DNA from: Nocardia salmonicida NBRC 13393
Lineage (GTDB): Bacteria > Actinomycetota > Actinomycetes > Mycobacteriales > Mycobacteriaceae
Length of the DNA: 64,000 nt
Assembly (NCBI RefSeq): GCF_001613085.1
Contig: NZ_BDBR01000052.1
Coordinates: 1 to 64,000, forward strand
Direction: 5' to 3'
In this document: positions 17,429 to 25,966 of the stretch, piece after piece
Layout of the letters: every line of letters starts with the position of its first letter
Position numbering within the stretch: position 1 is the stretch's first letter
Translations under genes and position numbers: made by a program
The notes under the pieces: model-generated
What the model was told of the DNA's origin: nothing
The model's database searches: none
Seen by the model: the letters and a program-made list of their open reading frames with translations, nothing else

Positions 17429-19231
17429 TCAGGTGCGCGGCTTGCGCCGTTCGGTCCGCGGTCGCGCCTCGCGGTCGCGGCGCGGGCCACGAGCATTGAG
17501 CCGTTGCGCCGGTGCGCCCTGATCGGGCGTCAGCTGGATCAGCACGCCGCTGATCCTGGTGCGCCGCAAGGCTTCCAGCGTTTCGTTGGGCAGATTGGCA
17601 GGCAGCTCGACGAGGCTGTAATCCGGCCGGATGCTGATGTGACCGAAGTCGCTGCGACGCAGCCCACCCTCATTGGCGATGGCGCCGACGATCGCGCCGG
17701 GCACCACGCGATGGCGCTTGCCGACGCTGATCCGGTAGGTGGCGAGTTCTTCGCCGTTCTCCCGGTTGAACGACGGCGGCCGCGGGGCGCGGTCCTCGTC
17801 GTCGTAGCGGCGGGGCGCGCGCTCACGGTCGCGATCGAAATCACGCTCGCGACGCGGGGCGGGCTCCGGCTCGGGCGACATGAAGAAGTTGTCGCCGTCG
17901 TAGCCGCCCACGGCCAGTGCCGCGGCGATATCGGCGAGCGGGGTGTTGTGCTCGGCCTCGTAGTCCTCGATCAGCTTGCGGAACAGCGCGATGTTGTCCG
18001 AAGCCAGGTTCTCGGTGATCGAGTCACCGAACTTGGAGGCGCGCGTCGCGTTCACGTCGTCGACGCTCGGCAACTGCATCTCGGTGAGCGCGCTCCTGGT
18101 GGCCCGCTCGATCGACTTGAGCAGATGACGCTCACGCGGGGCCACGAACAGCAGCGCCTCGCCCGAACGGCCTGCGCGGCCGGTGCGACCGATGCGGTGC
18201 ACGTAGGACTCGGTGTCGTGCGGGATGTCGTAGTTGACGACGTGGGAGATGCGATCGACGTCCAGACCACGCGCGGCGACATCGGTGGCGACGAGGATAT
18301 CGATCCCGCCCGACTTCAGCTGCCCGATGGTGCGTTCACGCTGGTTCTGCGCGATGTCGCCGTTGATCGCGGCGGCGGAGAAACCACGCGAGCGCAGCTT
18401 CTCGGCCAGCTCTTCGGTGGCCTGCTTGGTGCGCACGAAGATGATCATCGCCTCGAAGGTCTCGACCTCGAGCACGCGAGTCAGGGCATCGAGCTTGCGC
18501 TGATGCGACACCTGCACATAGCGCTGGGTGATGTTGGAGCTGGTCTGAGTCGTGGACTTGACCGTGATCTCGACCGGATCGTTGAGGTACTGCTTGGAGA
18601 TCTTGCGGATCACGCCCGGCATGGTGGCCGAGAACAGCGCGACCTGCTTGTCCTTGGGGGTGTCACGCAGGATGCGCTCGACGTCTTCCTGGAAGCCCAT
18701 CTTGAGCATCTCGTCGGCCTCGTCGAGCACCAGGTAGCGCAGCTGCGAAAGGTCGAGCGTGCCCTTCTCCAGGTGATCGATCACACGGCCGGGCGTACCG
18801 ACGACGACGTGCGCGCCGCGCCGCAGACCCGACAGCTGTACGCCGTAGCTCTGCCCGCCGTAGATCGGCAGCACGTGCAGACCCGGAATGTGCGAGGAGT
18901 ACTTACCGAAGGCCTCGGCGACCTGGATCGCGAGCTCACGAGTCGGCGCGAGCACCAGGGCGCTCGGCTTCTTCTGCGCGGTGTCCAGATTCATCAGGAT
19001 CGGAATCGCGAATGCCGCGGTTTTACCGGTGCCCGTCTGGGCGAGGCCGACGACATCCGCACCGGAGAGGAGCGGGGGAATCGTCGCCGCCTGAATCGGG
19101 GACGGCGACTCGTAGCCCACATCGGCGATGGCCGCGAGTACGCGGTCATCGATGCCGAGATCGGCGAAGGTCGGGCCGGTGTCGTGCCTGTCGTTGTCGG
19201 CAGGAACGCTGTCGACCTCATTTGTGTTCAT
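17429..19231 (-). CDS. deaD: DEAD-box ATP-dependent RNA helicase (DeaD/CsdA type)
   Basis: 600 aa. All DEAD-box motifs are present: Q motif (PSPIQAATI), Walker A AQTGTGKT, DEAD in VLDEADEML, SAT in FSATMPG, ARGLD and HRIGRTGR. After a charged Arg/Asp/Glu-rich linker comes a DbpA-type RNA-binding domain (YRISVGKRHRVVPGAIVGAI through the segment ending SGVLIQL) and a basic tail. Such helicases unwind rRNA during ribosome assembly and mRNA in the cold. It is divergent from the nitrilase gene, with 62 bases between, and starts with ATG. Confidence 0.95.
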   Translation of the reverse strand: MNTNEVDSVPADNDRHDTGPTFADLGIDDRVLAAIADVGYESPSPIQAATIPPLLSGADVVGLAQTGTGKTAAFAIPILMNLDTAQKKPSALVLAPTRELAIQVAEAFGKYSSHIPGLHVLPIYGGQSYGVQLSGLRRGAHVVVGTPGRVIDHLEKGTLDLSQLRYLVLDEADEMLKMGFQEDVERILRDTPKDKQVALFSATMPGVIRKISKQYLNDPVEITVKSTTQTSSNITQRYVQVSHQRKLDALTRVLEVETFEAMIIFVRTKQATEELAEKLRSRGFSAAAINGDIAQNQRERTIGQLKSGGIDILVATDVAARGLDVDRISHVVNYDIPHDTESYVHRIGRTGRAGRSGEALLFVAPRERHLLKSIERATRSALTEMQLPSVDDVNATRASKFGDSITENLASDNIALFRKLIEDYEAEHNTPLADIAAALAVGGYDGDNFFMSPEPEPAPRRERDFDRDRERAPRRYDDEDRAPRPPSFNRENGEELATYRISVGKRHRVVPGAIVGAIANEGGLRRSDFGHISIRPDYSLVELPANLPNETLEALRRTRISGVLIQLTPDQGAPAQRLNARGPRRDREARPRTERRKPRT

Positions 19232-19293
19232 TGACCACGAGTTTACTGCCTGGAGGTAGCTGCCCCAACCACCAGGTGAATACGGTGAGACCT

Positions 19294-20151
19294 ATGCAAC
19301 TGCAGAACGGGTCAACACATCAGGAACCCGAGCCGGTGACGGTGCCGATTGCCGTGGTCCAATTCGCGCCCGAAACCGACCCCGACACCAATTTGACGAC
19401 TCTGCGCGAACACGTGCGGACGGCGGCCGACGCGGGCGCTCGCGTGGTGGTGGCGCCCGAATACTCGATGTTTGCCGTAACTCGCCTGGACGAGCGTGTC
19501 GTCGCGATCGCGCAGCCGCTCGACGGTCCTTTCACCACCGGACTCGCTGCGCTCGCAGCCGAATTCGGAGTGTTCCTGGTGGCCGGTGTGGTGGAGTTGC
19601 CCGCGCCGGGAGCCACCCGCATCAGCAATACGCTCGTCGCGCACGGTCCGGACGGCGCGCGGGTGGCGGTGTATCGAAAGGTGCATTTGTACGACGCGTT
19701 CGGACATCTGGAATCGGATGTGGTGGCCGCCGGACCGCTCGTCGCACCTGCCACATTCGCTGTCGACGGTGTGATATTCGGCATGCAGACCTGTTTCGAT
19801 CTGCGATTTCCGGAGGGATGTCGGCGTGTCGCGGCGGCGGGCGCACACGTGCTGCTGCTACCCGCGCAGTGGATACCTGGCCCCGCCAAGGTCGACCAGT
19901 GGACGACGCTGCTGCGGGCGCGCGCCATCGAGAACACGGTGTACGTGGCGGCGGCCGATCAGTGCGCGCCACGCGGCGCGGGCGCGTCGATGATCGTGGA
20001 TCCGGCGGGGACGGTACTCGCCGAACTCGGCGACGAGCCCGGCGTCCTCACCGCGACGGTGGAGCCGGCGCATCTGGCCAGGGTGCGCGCCGCCAACCCC
20101 AGCCTGTCGCTGCGTCGTTTCACCATTTCCGAGGGTTCGCCACCGGAGTAG
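19294..20151 (+). CDS. Carbon-nitrogen hydrolase (nitrilase superfamily)
   Basis: 285 aa from ATG 19294; GTG 19336 would also keep the domain. The Glu-Lys-Cys triad is visible in VAPEYSMF, YRKVHLYDAF and GMQTCFDLRFPEG. These enzymes split amides or nitriles, and members of this length from actinobacteria include deaminated-glutathione amidase and general omega-amidases. The exact substrate cannot be told. The phosphoribosyltransferase starts 11 bases downstream, so they may be cotranscribed. Confidence 0.92.
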   Translation: MQLQNGSTHQEPEPVTVPIAVVQFAPETDPDTNLTTLREHVRTAADAGARVVVAPEYSMFAVTRLDERVVAIAQPLDGPFTTGLAALAAEFGVFLVAGVVELPAPGATRISNTLVAHGPDGARVAVYRKVHLYDAFGHLESDVVAAGPLVAPATFAVDGVIFGMQTCFDLRFPEGCRRVAAAGAHVLLLPAQWIPGPAKVDQWTTLLRARAIENTVYVAAADQCAPRGAGASMIVDPAGTVLAELGDEPGVLTATVEPAHLARVRAANPSLSLRRFTISEGSPPE

Positions 20152-20162
20152 CGTTCGAAGCG

Positions 20163-20783
20163 ATGGTCTACCCGGATCGCACGGCGGCGGGCCGCGCCCT
20201 CGGCACGGCTCTCGAGCACCTGCGGGCCAGCCGCCCGCTGGTGCTCGGGTTGCCACGCGGGGGCGTGCCGGTGGCGGCGGCGGTGAGCACGGCGATCGGC
20301 GGGGAACTCGACGTGCTGCTGGTGCGCAAGCTGGGCCTGCCGTGGCAGCCGGAGCTGGCGATGGGGGCGCTCGGAGAGAGCGGGCTCCTGGTCCTCAATC
20401 GTGACGTGGTCGATCGCAGTGGGGTGAGCGCCGAGGCGTTCGACGAGGTGGAGCAGGCCGAACGGGCCGAACTCCGCCGCCGGAAGGCGATCCTGCGCGT
20501 CGGCCCCCCTGTTCCCTTGGCACGGCGCACGGTGGTGATCGTCGACGACGGGATGGCGACCGGGGCGACGGTGGTGGCCGCGTGCCGGGTGGCGCGCGCG
20601 CAGCGGCCCGATCGACTGGTGGTGGCCATGCCGGTGTCCTCACCCGAGGCGGCGCGACGGGTCGAGCGCGAGTGCGACGAACTCGTCTGCCTGTGGATGC
20701 CGACTGACCTGGGCGGCGTCGGCCTGGCCTACGACGACTTCCATCAGCTCGAGGACGACGAGGTCACCGCCCTGCTGCGCTGA
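20163..20783 (+). CDS. Phosphoribosyltransferase-domain protein
   Basis: 206 aa from ATG 20163. The PRPP-binding motif is clear (VVIVDDGMATGATV), with a type I PRTase hood and the PRGGVP segment near residue 40. Proteins of this form (VRKLG, then a helical insertion, then VDDGMATGAT) are annotated as uncharacterised PRTases, and some occur fused to alpha/beta hydrolases. The base substrate is unknown. Confidence 0.88.
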   Translation: MVYPDRTAAGRALGTALEHLRASRPLVLGLPRGGVPVAAAVSTAIGGELDVLLVRKLGLPWQPELAMGALGESGLLVLNRDVVDRSGVSAEAFDEVEQAERAELRRRKAILRVGPPVPLARRTVVIVDDGMATGATVVAACRVARAQRPDRLVVAMPVSSPEAARRVERECDELVCLWMPTDLGGVGLAYDDFHQLEDDEVTALLR

Positions 20784-20798
20784 GCGGAAACGTCGGCC

Positions 20799-21977
20799 TC
20801 AGCCGAAGCACTGCCCTTCGCCGCGGTAGGTGGGAACTGTTGTGCGTGCGCCGGATTCGTCGACCATGTGAATTTCGGTGAAGCGTTCACACAGCTCGCC
20901 CGCCTTGGCGTGGCGGAACCAGACCCGGTCACCGATCTCGAGTTCGGCACCGCCGGCCAGGGGTGTCTGGACCTCGCCCGCGCCTTCGGAACCGAGCAGT
21001 TTCAGCCCTGCGGGCCAGACCGGAGCGGGCACCCGGCTGGGACCCGCGGGGCCGGACGCGATGTAGCCGCCCGCGAAGACGGTGGCGATGCTCGGGGTGG
21101 GTTTGCGCAGGACCGGAGTGGCGAAGAACAGCGCGGGGCGCGGGGTGAACGAGCGGTAGTGATCGAACAGGGTCGGCACATAGAGACCGGAACCGGCGGT
21201 CACCTCGGTGACATCGGGATCGGTGATCGAGACTTCGATCGAACCGGTGCCGCCGCTGTTGACGATCTCCAGCGGGCCGGTCACCGCGCGGACCGCGTCG
21301 AGCACTCGGGTGCGCCTTCGCCCGATTTCGATGGCGGACAAGCGTTTCACCACGCGCACCGCCGGATTGCTGTCGGGCAGACCGGCGATCTGTGACTCGT
21401 AGGTCATCACGCCGACCACATCGAACCCGCGCCGCACCGCTTCGGCGGCCAACTCGCCTGCCTGCTCGGGACTGCGCACCGGTGAGCGCCGGGCGCCCAG
21501 GTGCAGCGGGCCGATACGCAGGGCGGCGTCGACATCGAGACAGACGCGGGGGTGGACCAGGTCGGTGCCCAGCGCGGCGCGGGTGAGTTCGAGTTGGGCG
21601 ACATCGTCGATCATCAGCGTGATCGCCGCGAGCAGATTCGGGGCGGCGGCGAGTTCGGCCAGACCGGCACGGTCGAGAACCGGGTAGCCGAGCAGGACGT
21701 CGCGGGCGCCGAGCCGGGCCAGCCAGATGGCCTCGCGCAGCGAGTACGCCATGATCCCGGCGAAGCCGCCGCGGGCGGTGAGTTCGTCGCCGAGCACGCG
21801 CTCGAGCACGGCGCGGCAGCGGACCGACTTACTGGCCACCCGGATCGCGGTGCCGTTGGCCCGCCGGACCAGGTCGGCGGCATTGCGTTCGAGCGCGGTC
21901 AGGTCGAGGGCGGCCAGCGGCGGGTCGAGCTCCGCGGTCGCCGCGTGCAGATGGTGCAGCGATGTCGTCTGGGTCAC
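20799..21977 (-). CDS. PLP-dependent amino acid deaminase/aldolase (alanine racemase fold)
   Basis: 392 aa. The N-terminal domain is an alanine-racemase-type barrel whose PLP lysine is in RVASKSVRC. SGGTGSIE probably binds the PLP phosphate, and the C-terminal half resembles D-threonine aldolase/D-serine dehydratase (DSD1) proteins, including the final HMVDESG and TYRGEGQCFG. In that family a zinc ion assists. The likely substrate is a D-beta-hydroxy amino acid. The stop is 16 bases from the convergent PRTase. Confidence 0.85.
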   Translation of the reverse strand: MTQTTSLHHLHAATAELDPPLAALDLTALERNAADLVRRANGTAIRVASKSVRCRAVLERVLGDELTARGGFAGIMAYSLREAIWLARLGARDVLLGYPVLDRAGLAELAAAPNLLAAITLMIDDVAQLELTRAALGTDLVHPRVCLDVDAALRIGPLHLGARRSPVRSPEQAGELAAEAVRRGFDVVGVMTYESQIAGLPDSNPAVRVVKRLSAIEIGRRRTRVLDAVRAVTGPLEIVNSGGTGSIEVSITDPDVTEVTAGSGLYVPTLFDHYRSFTPRPALFFATPVLRKPTPSIATVFAGGYIASGPAGPSRVPAPVWPAGLKLLGSEGAGEVQTPLAGGAELEIGDRVWFRHAKAGELCERFTEIHMVDESGARTTVPTYRGEGQCFG

Positions 21978-22022
21978 TCGACTACTGAACCACCTATTTG
22001 GTCAGTCGTCCAGCATTGCCGG

Positions 22023-22592
22023 TCAGCTTTCGACGGCCTTCAGGGTCAGGCAGCCGACGAGATCGTCGATCACCACGAGGATGGTCTCGTCGTTGCCGTC
22101 GGCCAGCCAGCGCAGGACCGCGCCGTGGAACACCGAGACGAGATAGCCCGCGACCGAATCGACCGGCTCCAGCCACTGCGTGCCGGACAGGCGCGCACAC
22201 AACCCGAGGAAGTCGGCGGCCTCGTCGTCCATCTCACGAAACATCGCGACGGCGGTCGGATCGCCGATGGTGTCGCCCGTGGGCGCCCACCGCAAGCGCA
22301 GGGTCTGCAACGCGGCTTCGTAGGCGGCTATTCGCCGGGCCGGCGCGGCCTTCACCAGCGGCCAATAGGTACTGAGCCCGGCATGTAGGAACACCCGCAG
22401 CGCCCGAACACCGGTGGCATCCGAACTGGCGGCGGCTTGTTCGACGGCATCGCATACGGCTGGCCGAAGCGAAATTTCAGTTAGTTCACGACTGGCGCTC
22501 AACGACGACTCCTCGGCAACAAATATCGCTGCCCGCGGCGATGCGAGCTTGGTGGTCACCGAGCTCGATCTTAGAAGATTTTCAGGATTCAT
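22023..22592 (-). CDS. TetR-like effector-domain protein without a helix-turn-helix
   Basis: 189 aa if ATG 22592 is used, or 178 aa from GTG 22560. The sequence is alpha-helical and resembles the ligand-binding C-terminal domain of TetR regulators (segments LRPAVCDAVEQAA, LRVFLHAGLSTYWPLV, RIAAYEAALQTLRLRW). No N-terminal helix-turn-helix was found in frame, nor in other minus-strand frames up to 22740. It may be a truncated regulator or a stand-alone effector protein. The coding stretch before about residue 25 is less GC-rich than its neighbours. Confidence 0.5.
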   Translation of the reverse strand: MNPENLLRSSSVTTKLASPRAAIFVAEESSLSASRELTEISLRPAVCDAVEQAAASSDATGVRALRVFLHAGLSTYWPLVKAAPARRIAAYEAALQTLRLRWAPTGDTIGDPTAVAMFREMDDEAADFLGLCARLSGTQWLEPVDSVAGYLVSVFHGAVLRWLADGNDETILVVIDDLVGCLTLKAVES

Positions 22593-22874
22593 GAACTGGT
22601 TCAGCCATCCTTTTCAGACTGAAAGATTGTTTTGTTATCCGAATGCGACCTTATGTAAAACCGACCATACGGCCTTAATTTGTCGCATTCCTGGTTATCC
22701 GACACCCCCGCGCCGGAATCCGCGCATCTGGTCGATTGTACAAAGTAGGCCCTGGTCAGCCACGGAGGTGTGGGCGACGGCACAGTGGCACCCGTCGTAA
22801 CAGACACAACACAGCAGATGACCGATCCGCGAACTCGGGCGCGGCGGCACCGGAGTCGCCGATAACCTGGTCAG
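22593..22874. promoter_or_regulatory. AT-rich divergent intergenic region
   Basis: This 282-base gap is distinctly more AT-rich than the surrounding DNA, especially 22600-22690, and separates two divergent genes. It holds no convincing gene. It must contain promoters for both the TetR-like gene and the phosphatase. A weak AAGGATGG lies about 15 bases before ATG 22592. Confidence 0.5.
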
Positions 22875-23618
22875 GTGACTCTCTCGCCTCCCGCCGACCA
22901 GTTCGCTCTCAGCGGCACCTTCAATTTCCGCGATGTAGGCGGCCTTCGCACCGCCGACGGCACCACGGTTCGCTCCGGCGTACTGCTGCGATCCGCGCAG
23001 CTGAGCGGTCTGGACGACAGGGGCCACGACACCCTGCGTGAATTGTCCGTCGCCGATGTGCACGATCTGCGCGGCATCGTCGAGATCGACCACATCGGCC
23101 ACGACACCCTGCCCGATGACGTGCGCCTGCACGTGACGCCCTTCGATTCGCGGATGGAGGAGGCGCCGCCGCACGAGGCCAAGACCATCTCGGCGTTCAC
23201 GCACATGATCGAGGTCTACCGAGCCTTCCCGACACTGCCCGAGGCCCACACCGCGATCGCCGAACTGGCCGGCTCGATCGTGCGCGGCGACGGCGCGGTG
23301 CTGGTGCACTGCGCGGCGGGCAAGGACCGCACCGGCTGGGCGGTGGCCACCGTGCTGCGCGCGGTCGGCGTCACCGAAGAGGACGTGTACGCCGACTTCC
23401 TCGCCAGCAACGCCGCCGTCGAGCCGCTGCGCAGGCTGCTGGAACCGAAGATCGGCAACGGCGACGCGCTGTCGGCGGACCTACTCGGCGTGCGCGAGGA
23501 ATACCTGCGCACCGCCGACGCCAGCGTGCGCGATAACCACGGCCACCTCGAGAACTACCTCACGGCGGTCGGCCTCACCGGCGAACTGCGTGCGGCCCTG
23601 CGGGCACGCCTGGTGTAA
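22875..23618 (+). CDS. PtpB-type tyrosine/lipid phosphatase
   Basis: 247 aa from GTG 22875. It begins with the FNFRDVGG motif typical of the Y_phosphatase3/PtpB family and carries the P-loop VHCAAGKDRTG (CX5R with Cys and Arg). The general layout matches mycobacterial PtpB, a triple-specificity phosphatase for phosphotyrosine, phosphoserine and phosphoinositides. No signal peptide is visible, as in PtpB, which is exported by an unknown route. It is convergent with the AMP-binding gene, with 29 bases between. Confidence 0.92.
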   Translation: MTLSPPADQFALSGTFNFRDVGGLRTADGTTVRSGVLLRSAQLSGLDDRGHDTLRELSVADVHDLRGIVEIDHIGHDTLPDDVRLHVTPFDSRMEEAPPHEAKTISAFTHMIEVYRAFPTLPEAHTAIAELAGSIVRGDGAVLVHCAAGKDRTGWAVATVLRAVGVTEEDVYADFLASNAAVEPLRRLLEPKIGNGDALSADLLGVREEYLRTADASVRDNHGHLENYLTAVGLTGELRAALRARLV

Positions 23619-23647
23619 CCGGAGCCGCTGCGGCGACCCGGCCTCGA

Positions 23648-24898
23648 TCACAGCCCGATGACTCGGCGGGCTGTGTCGAGCCGGACCAGTCCGTCGGCGT
23701 CGATGCTGACGAAATCGCCGGTGTGGAACCAGCTTCCGCTGAAGCGGGCAGCCGAGGCATCGGGGTCGTTCCAGTAGCGGTGGCTGACATTGGGCCCGCG
23801 ACACAGCAATTCACCGTGACCTGAACTGGCCCGTGGCCCGGCGAGCGCCAATTCCGTTCCACCGAAGGCGAACCCGAGGGTCGCATCGGAGTCGGCGAGC
23901 TCGGTGTCGTCGACCACCAGCCCGATTCCGCTGGTCTCGGTGGCGCCCCACACCGACCACTGCTTGGCCGAGGGGAACAGTCCCCGCAGCGCGGTAGCGA
24001 GCGTGGCGGGGGCCGCGGCGGCGGCACGTTCGGAACGGTGACAGGCCTTACTGATCCTGCGCACACCCTCACCGGTGCGGCGGGCGACGAGTTCTGGGAC
24101 CAGCCCGGCGAAGATCCGCGGCGTGGCCGAGACGGTGTCGATCCGCTCGCTCACCAGCACATCGGCGAGTCGGCGGGCTCCCGGCGCGAGGATCACCGTG
24201 CCGCCGACGGCGAAGGTGGGCAGCAGCTGGTCGACGCAGCCGCTGGCGTGGGCCAGCGGCAACAACACCAGATTGCGCAACCCGTCGGCGGGCAACCCGA
24301 GCGCCCCGACCACCGACGACACCGCCGAGAGCAGATTCTCGTTGGTCAGCTCGACGCCCGCGGGCATGGACCGGCGCGCGGCGGTGCCGGTGTAGCAGAG
24401 CAGGGCCGGATCAGCCAGTGCCGCACCGTCATCGATGTAGGCGGTGCTGTCGGGCAGCGGTCCGTCGGGGCCGAGCACGAAATCGGCTCTGCTGTCGGCG
24501 ATCACCCGGTCGGCGATCGCGGCGGGCAAGGCGTCGGGCACCAGCACCGGCACCGCGCCCGAGAGCAGCGCGCCGAGAAACGCCTGCACCCAGCGCGCGC
24601 CGGTGGGCATGTGCACCGCTACCCGGTCGCCGTAGCCGATGCCGTGGTCCTGCAAGCCGCCCGCGATCCGCGAGGCGCTGTGCCAGAGTTCGCGGTAGGT
24701 CAGGCGCGGGCCGCCGACCTCGACGACCGCCTCCCGATTCGTGAACGAGTGCACCCGCAGATCGAGCAGTTCGGTGAGGGCCGGGCTGAGGTCGCCGTAG
24801 CGCAGCACGCCGTCGGAGCCCCGCCGCAGCTGCGTTGCCGCACTGGTGGCGGGGAACTCGAAGACGGCCGCGCCCGGTTCGTGCTCGCCATGACCCAT
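23648..24898 (-). CDS. AMP-binding (acyl-CoA synthetase-like) protein lacking its C-terminal domain
   Basis: 416 aa from ATG 24898, chosen because GGAGGT lies just upstream. The large ANL domain is present: LTYRELWHSA, LLCYTGTAARRSMPAGVELT (a diverged P-loop, normally SSGTTGxPKG), LPLAHASG, WGATETSG and WFHTGDFVSIDADG. The protein stops at RLDTARRVIGL, just where the hinge and the roughly 100-residue C-terminal domain with the adenylation lysine should follow. The P-loop lacks its usual Lys. It is probably not a normal CoA ligase and may bind acyl-adenylate or act only in part of the cycle. Confidence 0.8.
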   Translation of the reverse strand: MGHGEHEPGAAVFEFPATSAATQLRRGSDGVLRYGDLSPALTELLDLRVHSFTNREAVVEVGGPRLTYRELWHSASRIAGGLQDHGIGYGDRVAVHMPTGARWVQAFLGALLSGAVPVLVPDALPAAIADRVIADSRADFVLGPDGPLPDSTAYIDDGAALADPALLCYTGTAARRSMPAGVELTNENLLSAVSSVVGALGLPADGLRNLVLLPLAHASGCVDQLLPTFAVGGTVILAPGARRLADVLVSERIDTVSATPRIFAGLVPELVARRTGEGVRRISKACHRSERAAAAAPATLATALRGLFPSAKQWSVWGATETSGIGLVVDDTELADSDATLGFAFGGTELALAGPRASSGHGELLCRGPNVSHRYWNDPDASAARFSGSWFHTGDFVSIDADGLVRLDTARRVIGL

Positions 24899-24910
24899 CC
24901 GGACCTCCGT

Positions 24911-24952
24911 ACGTCGATACAGCCGCACCTGACGTCGATACAGCCGCACCTG
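24911..24952. repeat. Perfect 21-bp tandem duplication upstream of the AMP-binding gene
   Basis: Bases 24911-24931 and 24932-24952 are identical 21-mers. The block ends 12 bases before the start codon of the minus-strand AMP-binding gene, in its leader or promoter. Either a recent slippage event or two copies of an operator could explain it. Confidence 0.85.
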
Positions 24953-24997
24953 TGACTATATGACGTGGATCACAGCGCTGTCAGGCACTCGGCGAGC

Positions 24998-25792
24998 TCA
25001 TTCGCCGCGATAGGTCGCCTTACCCGGTCCGATCTCGAGGAAGCTGCGGACCGCGCCACGCAGGTCCGCGGTGTCGAACAGCGCGCCCGACACCTCCGGA
25101 GTCACCGAATCAGCGTGTGCCACACCGCCGGAACGCCAGGCCTCGATGATCTGCTTGGTGGCGGCATGCGCGCGGGTCGGGCCCTCGGCCAGACGGGCGA
25201 CCAGCGCCGCGGCCGCGGTCTCCAGGTCGTCGTGGATCGCGTTGACCACGCCCCACTCGGCCATCGTCGCCGCGCTGTAGAGGTCGCCGGTCATCACGAA
25301 CTCGCGGGCACGGCCCGAGCCTGCGCGTTCGGCCAGCCGCTGCGGCCCGCCCATCGACGGCGTGAGTCCGACCACGGTCTCCACCAGCCCGAACTTCGCC
25401 TTCGGTGCGGCCAGGATGATGTCGCACGCGAGCGACATCTCGAAGGCGGCGGTGAGAGTGAGCCCGTGTGCGGCGAACACCACCGGGCACGGCAGCGCCT
25501 CGAGCGGGTGGATGATCTGCGCGAACAGCTCACGCCACAGCTGCGCGCCTTCGGCGACGGTGCGGCCGTCGAAGATGTTCACGTCGACACCACCCGAGAC
25601 GACCTTGCCCTCGGCCCTGATCAGCAGCGCGCGCGGCGGCAGTGCGCTCACCGCGGCGATATCGGCGGTCAGCGCGGCCATGAGTCCACGATCGAACAGG
25701 TTCAGCGGCGGGTGGTCGATGGTGATCGTCGCGAACTCGGCACCGGTTTCGGTGAACTCGCGTGACAGTCGGGTTGGCTGGGTTGCACTCAT
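24998..25792 (-). CDS. Enoyl-CoA hydratase/isomerase family protein
   Basis: 264 aa from the methionine at 25792, which begins the crotonase domain. Crotonase features are the ITIDHPPLNLFD start, the CoA-binding and oxyanion strand VFAAHGLTLTAAFEMSLACDIILA and FGLVETVVGLTP. The HGLTLTAAFEM segment departs from the usual NGxAxGGGxE, so the oxyanion hole is unusual and the Glu position should be checked. Substrate unknown. The gene lies 46 bases beyond the tandem repeat and is transcribed towards the AMP-binding gene. Confidence 0.85.
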   Translation of the reverse strand: MSATQPTRLSREFTETGAEFATITIDHPPLNLFDRGLMAALTADIAAVSALPPRALLIRAEGKVVSGGVDVNIFDGRTVAEGAQLWRELFAQIIHPLEALPCPVVFAAHGLTLTAAFEMSLACDIILAAPKAKFGLVETVVGLTPSMGGPQRLAERAGSGRAREFVMTGDLYSAATMAEWGVVNAIHDDLETAAAALVARLAEGPTRAHAATKQIIEAWRSGGVAHADSVTPEVSGALFDTADLRGAVRSFLEIGPGKATYRGE

Positions 25793-25966
25793 CAGGTCAG
25801 CGTAGAACCCGGCCCCCACACCGACGCCGCTAGTCGGACCGGCCGGTGGGAACCGGTCGCGCACGTCACGGAACCGCGGGCTGTCGGTGCTCGTTGACAT
25901 GATGAGCTCTGGGGTACGGAAGTGCCCTACAGTTCGACTCGTTGGGGCGAAGAGGAGGACGACGCC

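Noticed and set aside
17354..19234. 626-residue plus-strand frame over the DEAD-box helicase
   Set aside because: Antisense shadow of a well-supported gene with all DEAD-box motifs.
22601..22807. 68-residue minus-strand frame in the AT-rich gap
   Set aside because: No RBS, no domain, and the composition follows the AT-rich spacer.
24951..24980. TGTGA...TCACA as a CRP-type site upstream of the AMP-binding gene
   Set aside because: The half sites are separated by more than the 6 bases required for a CRP site.
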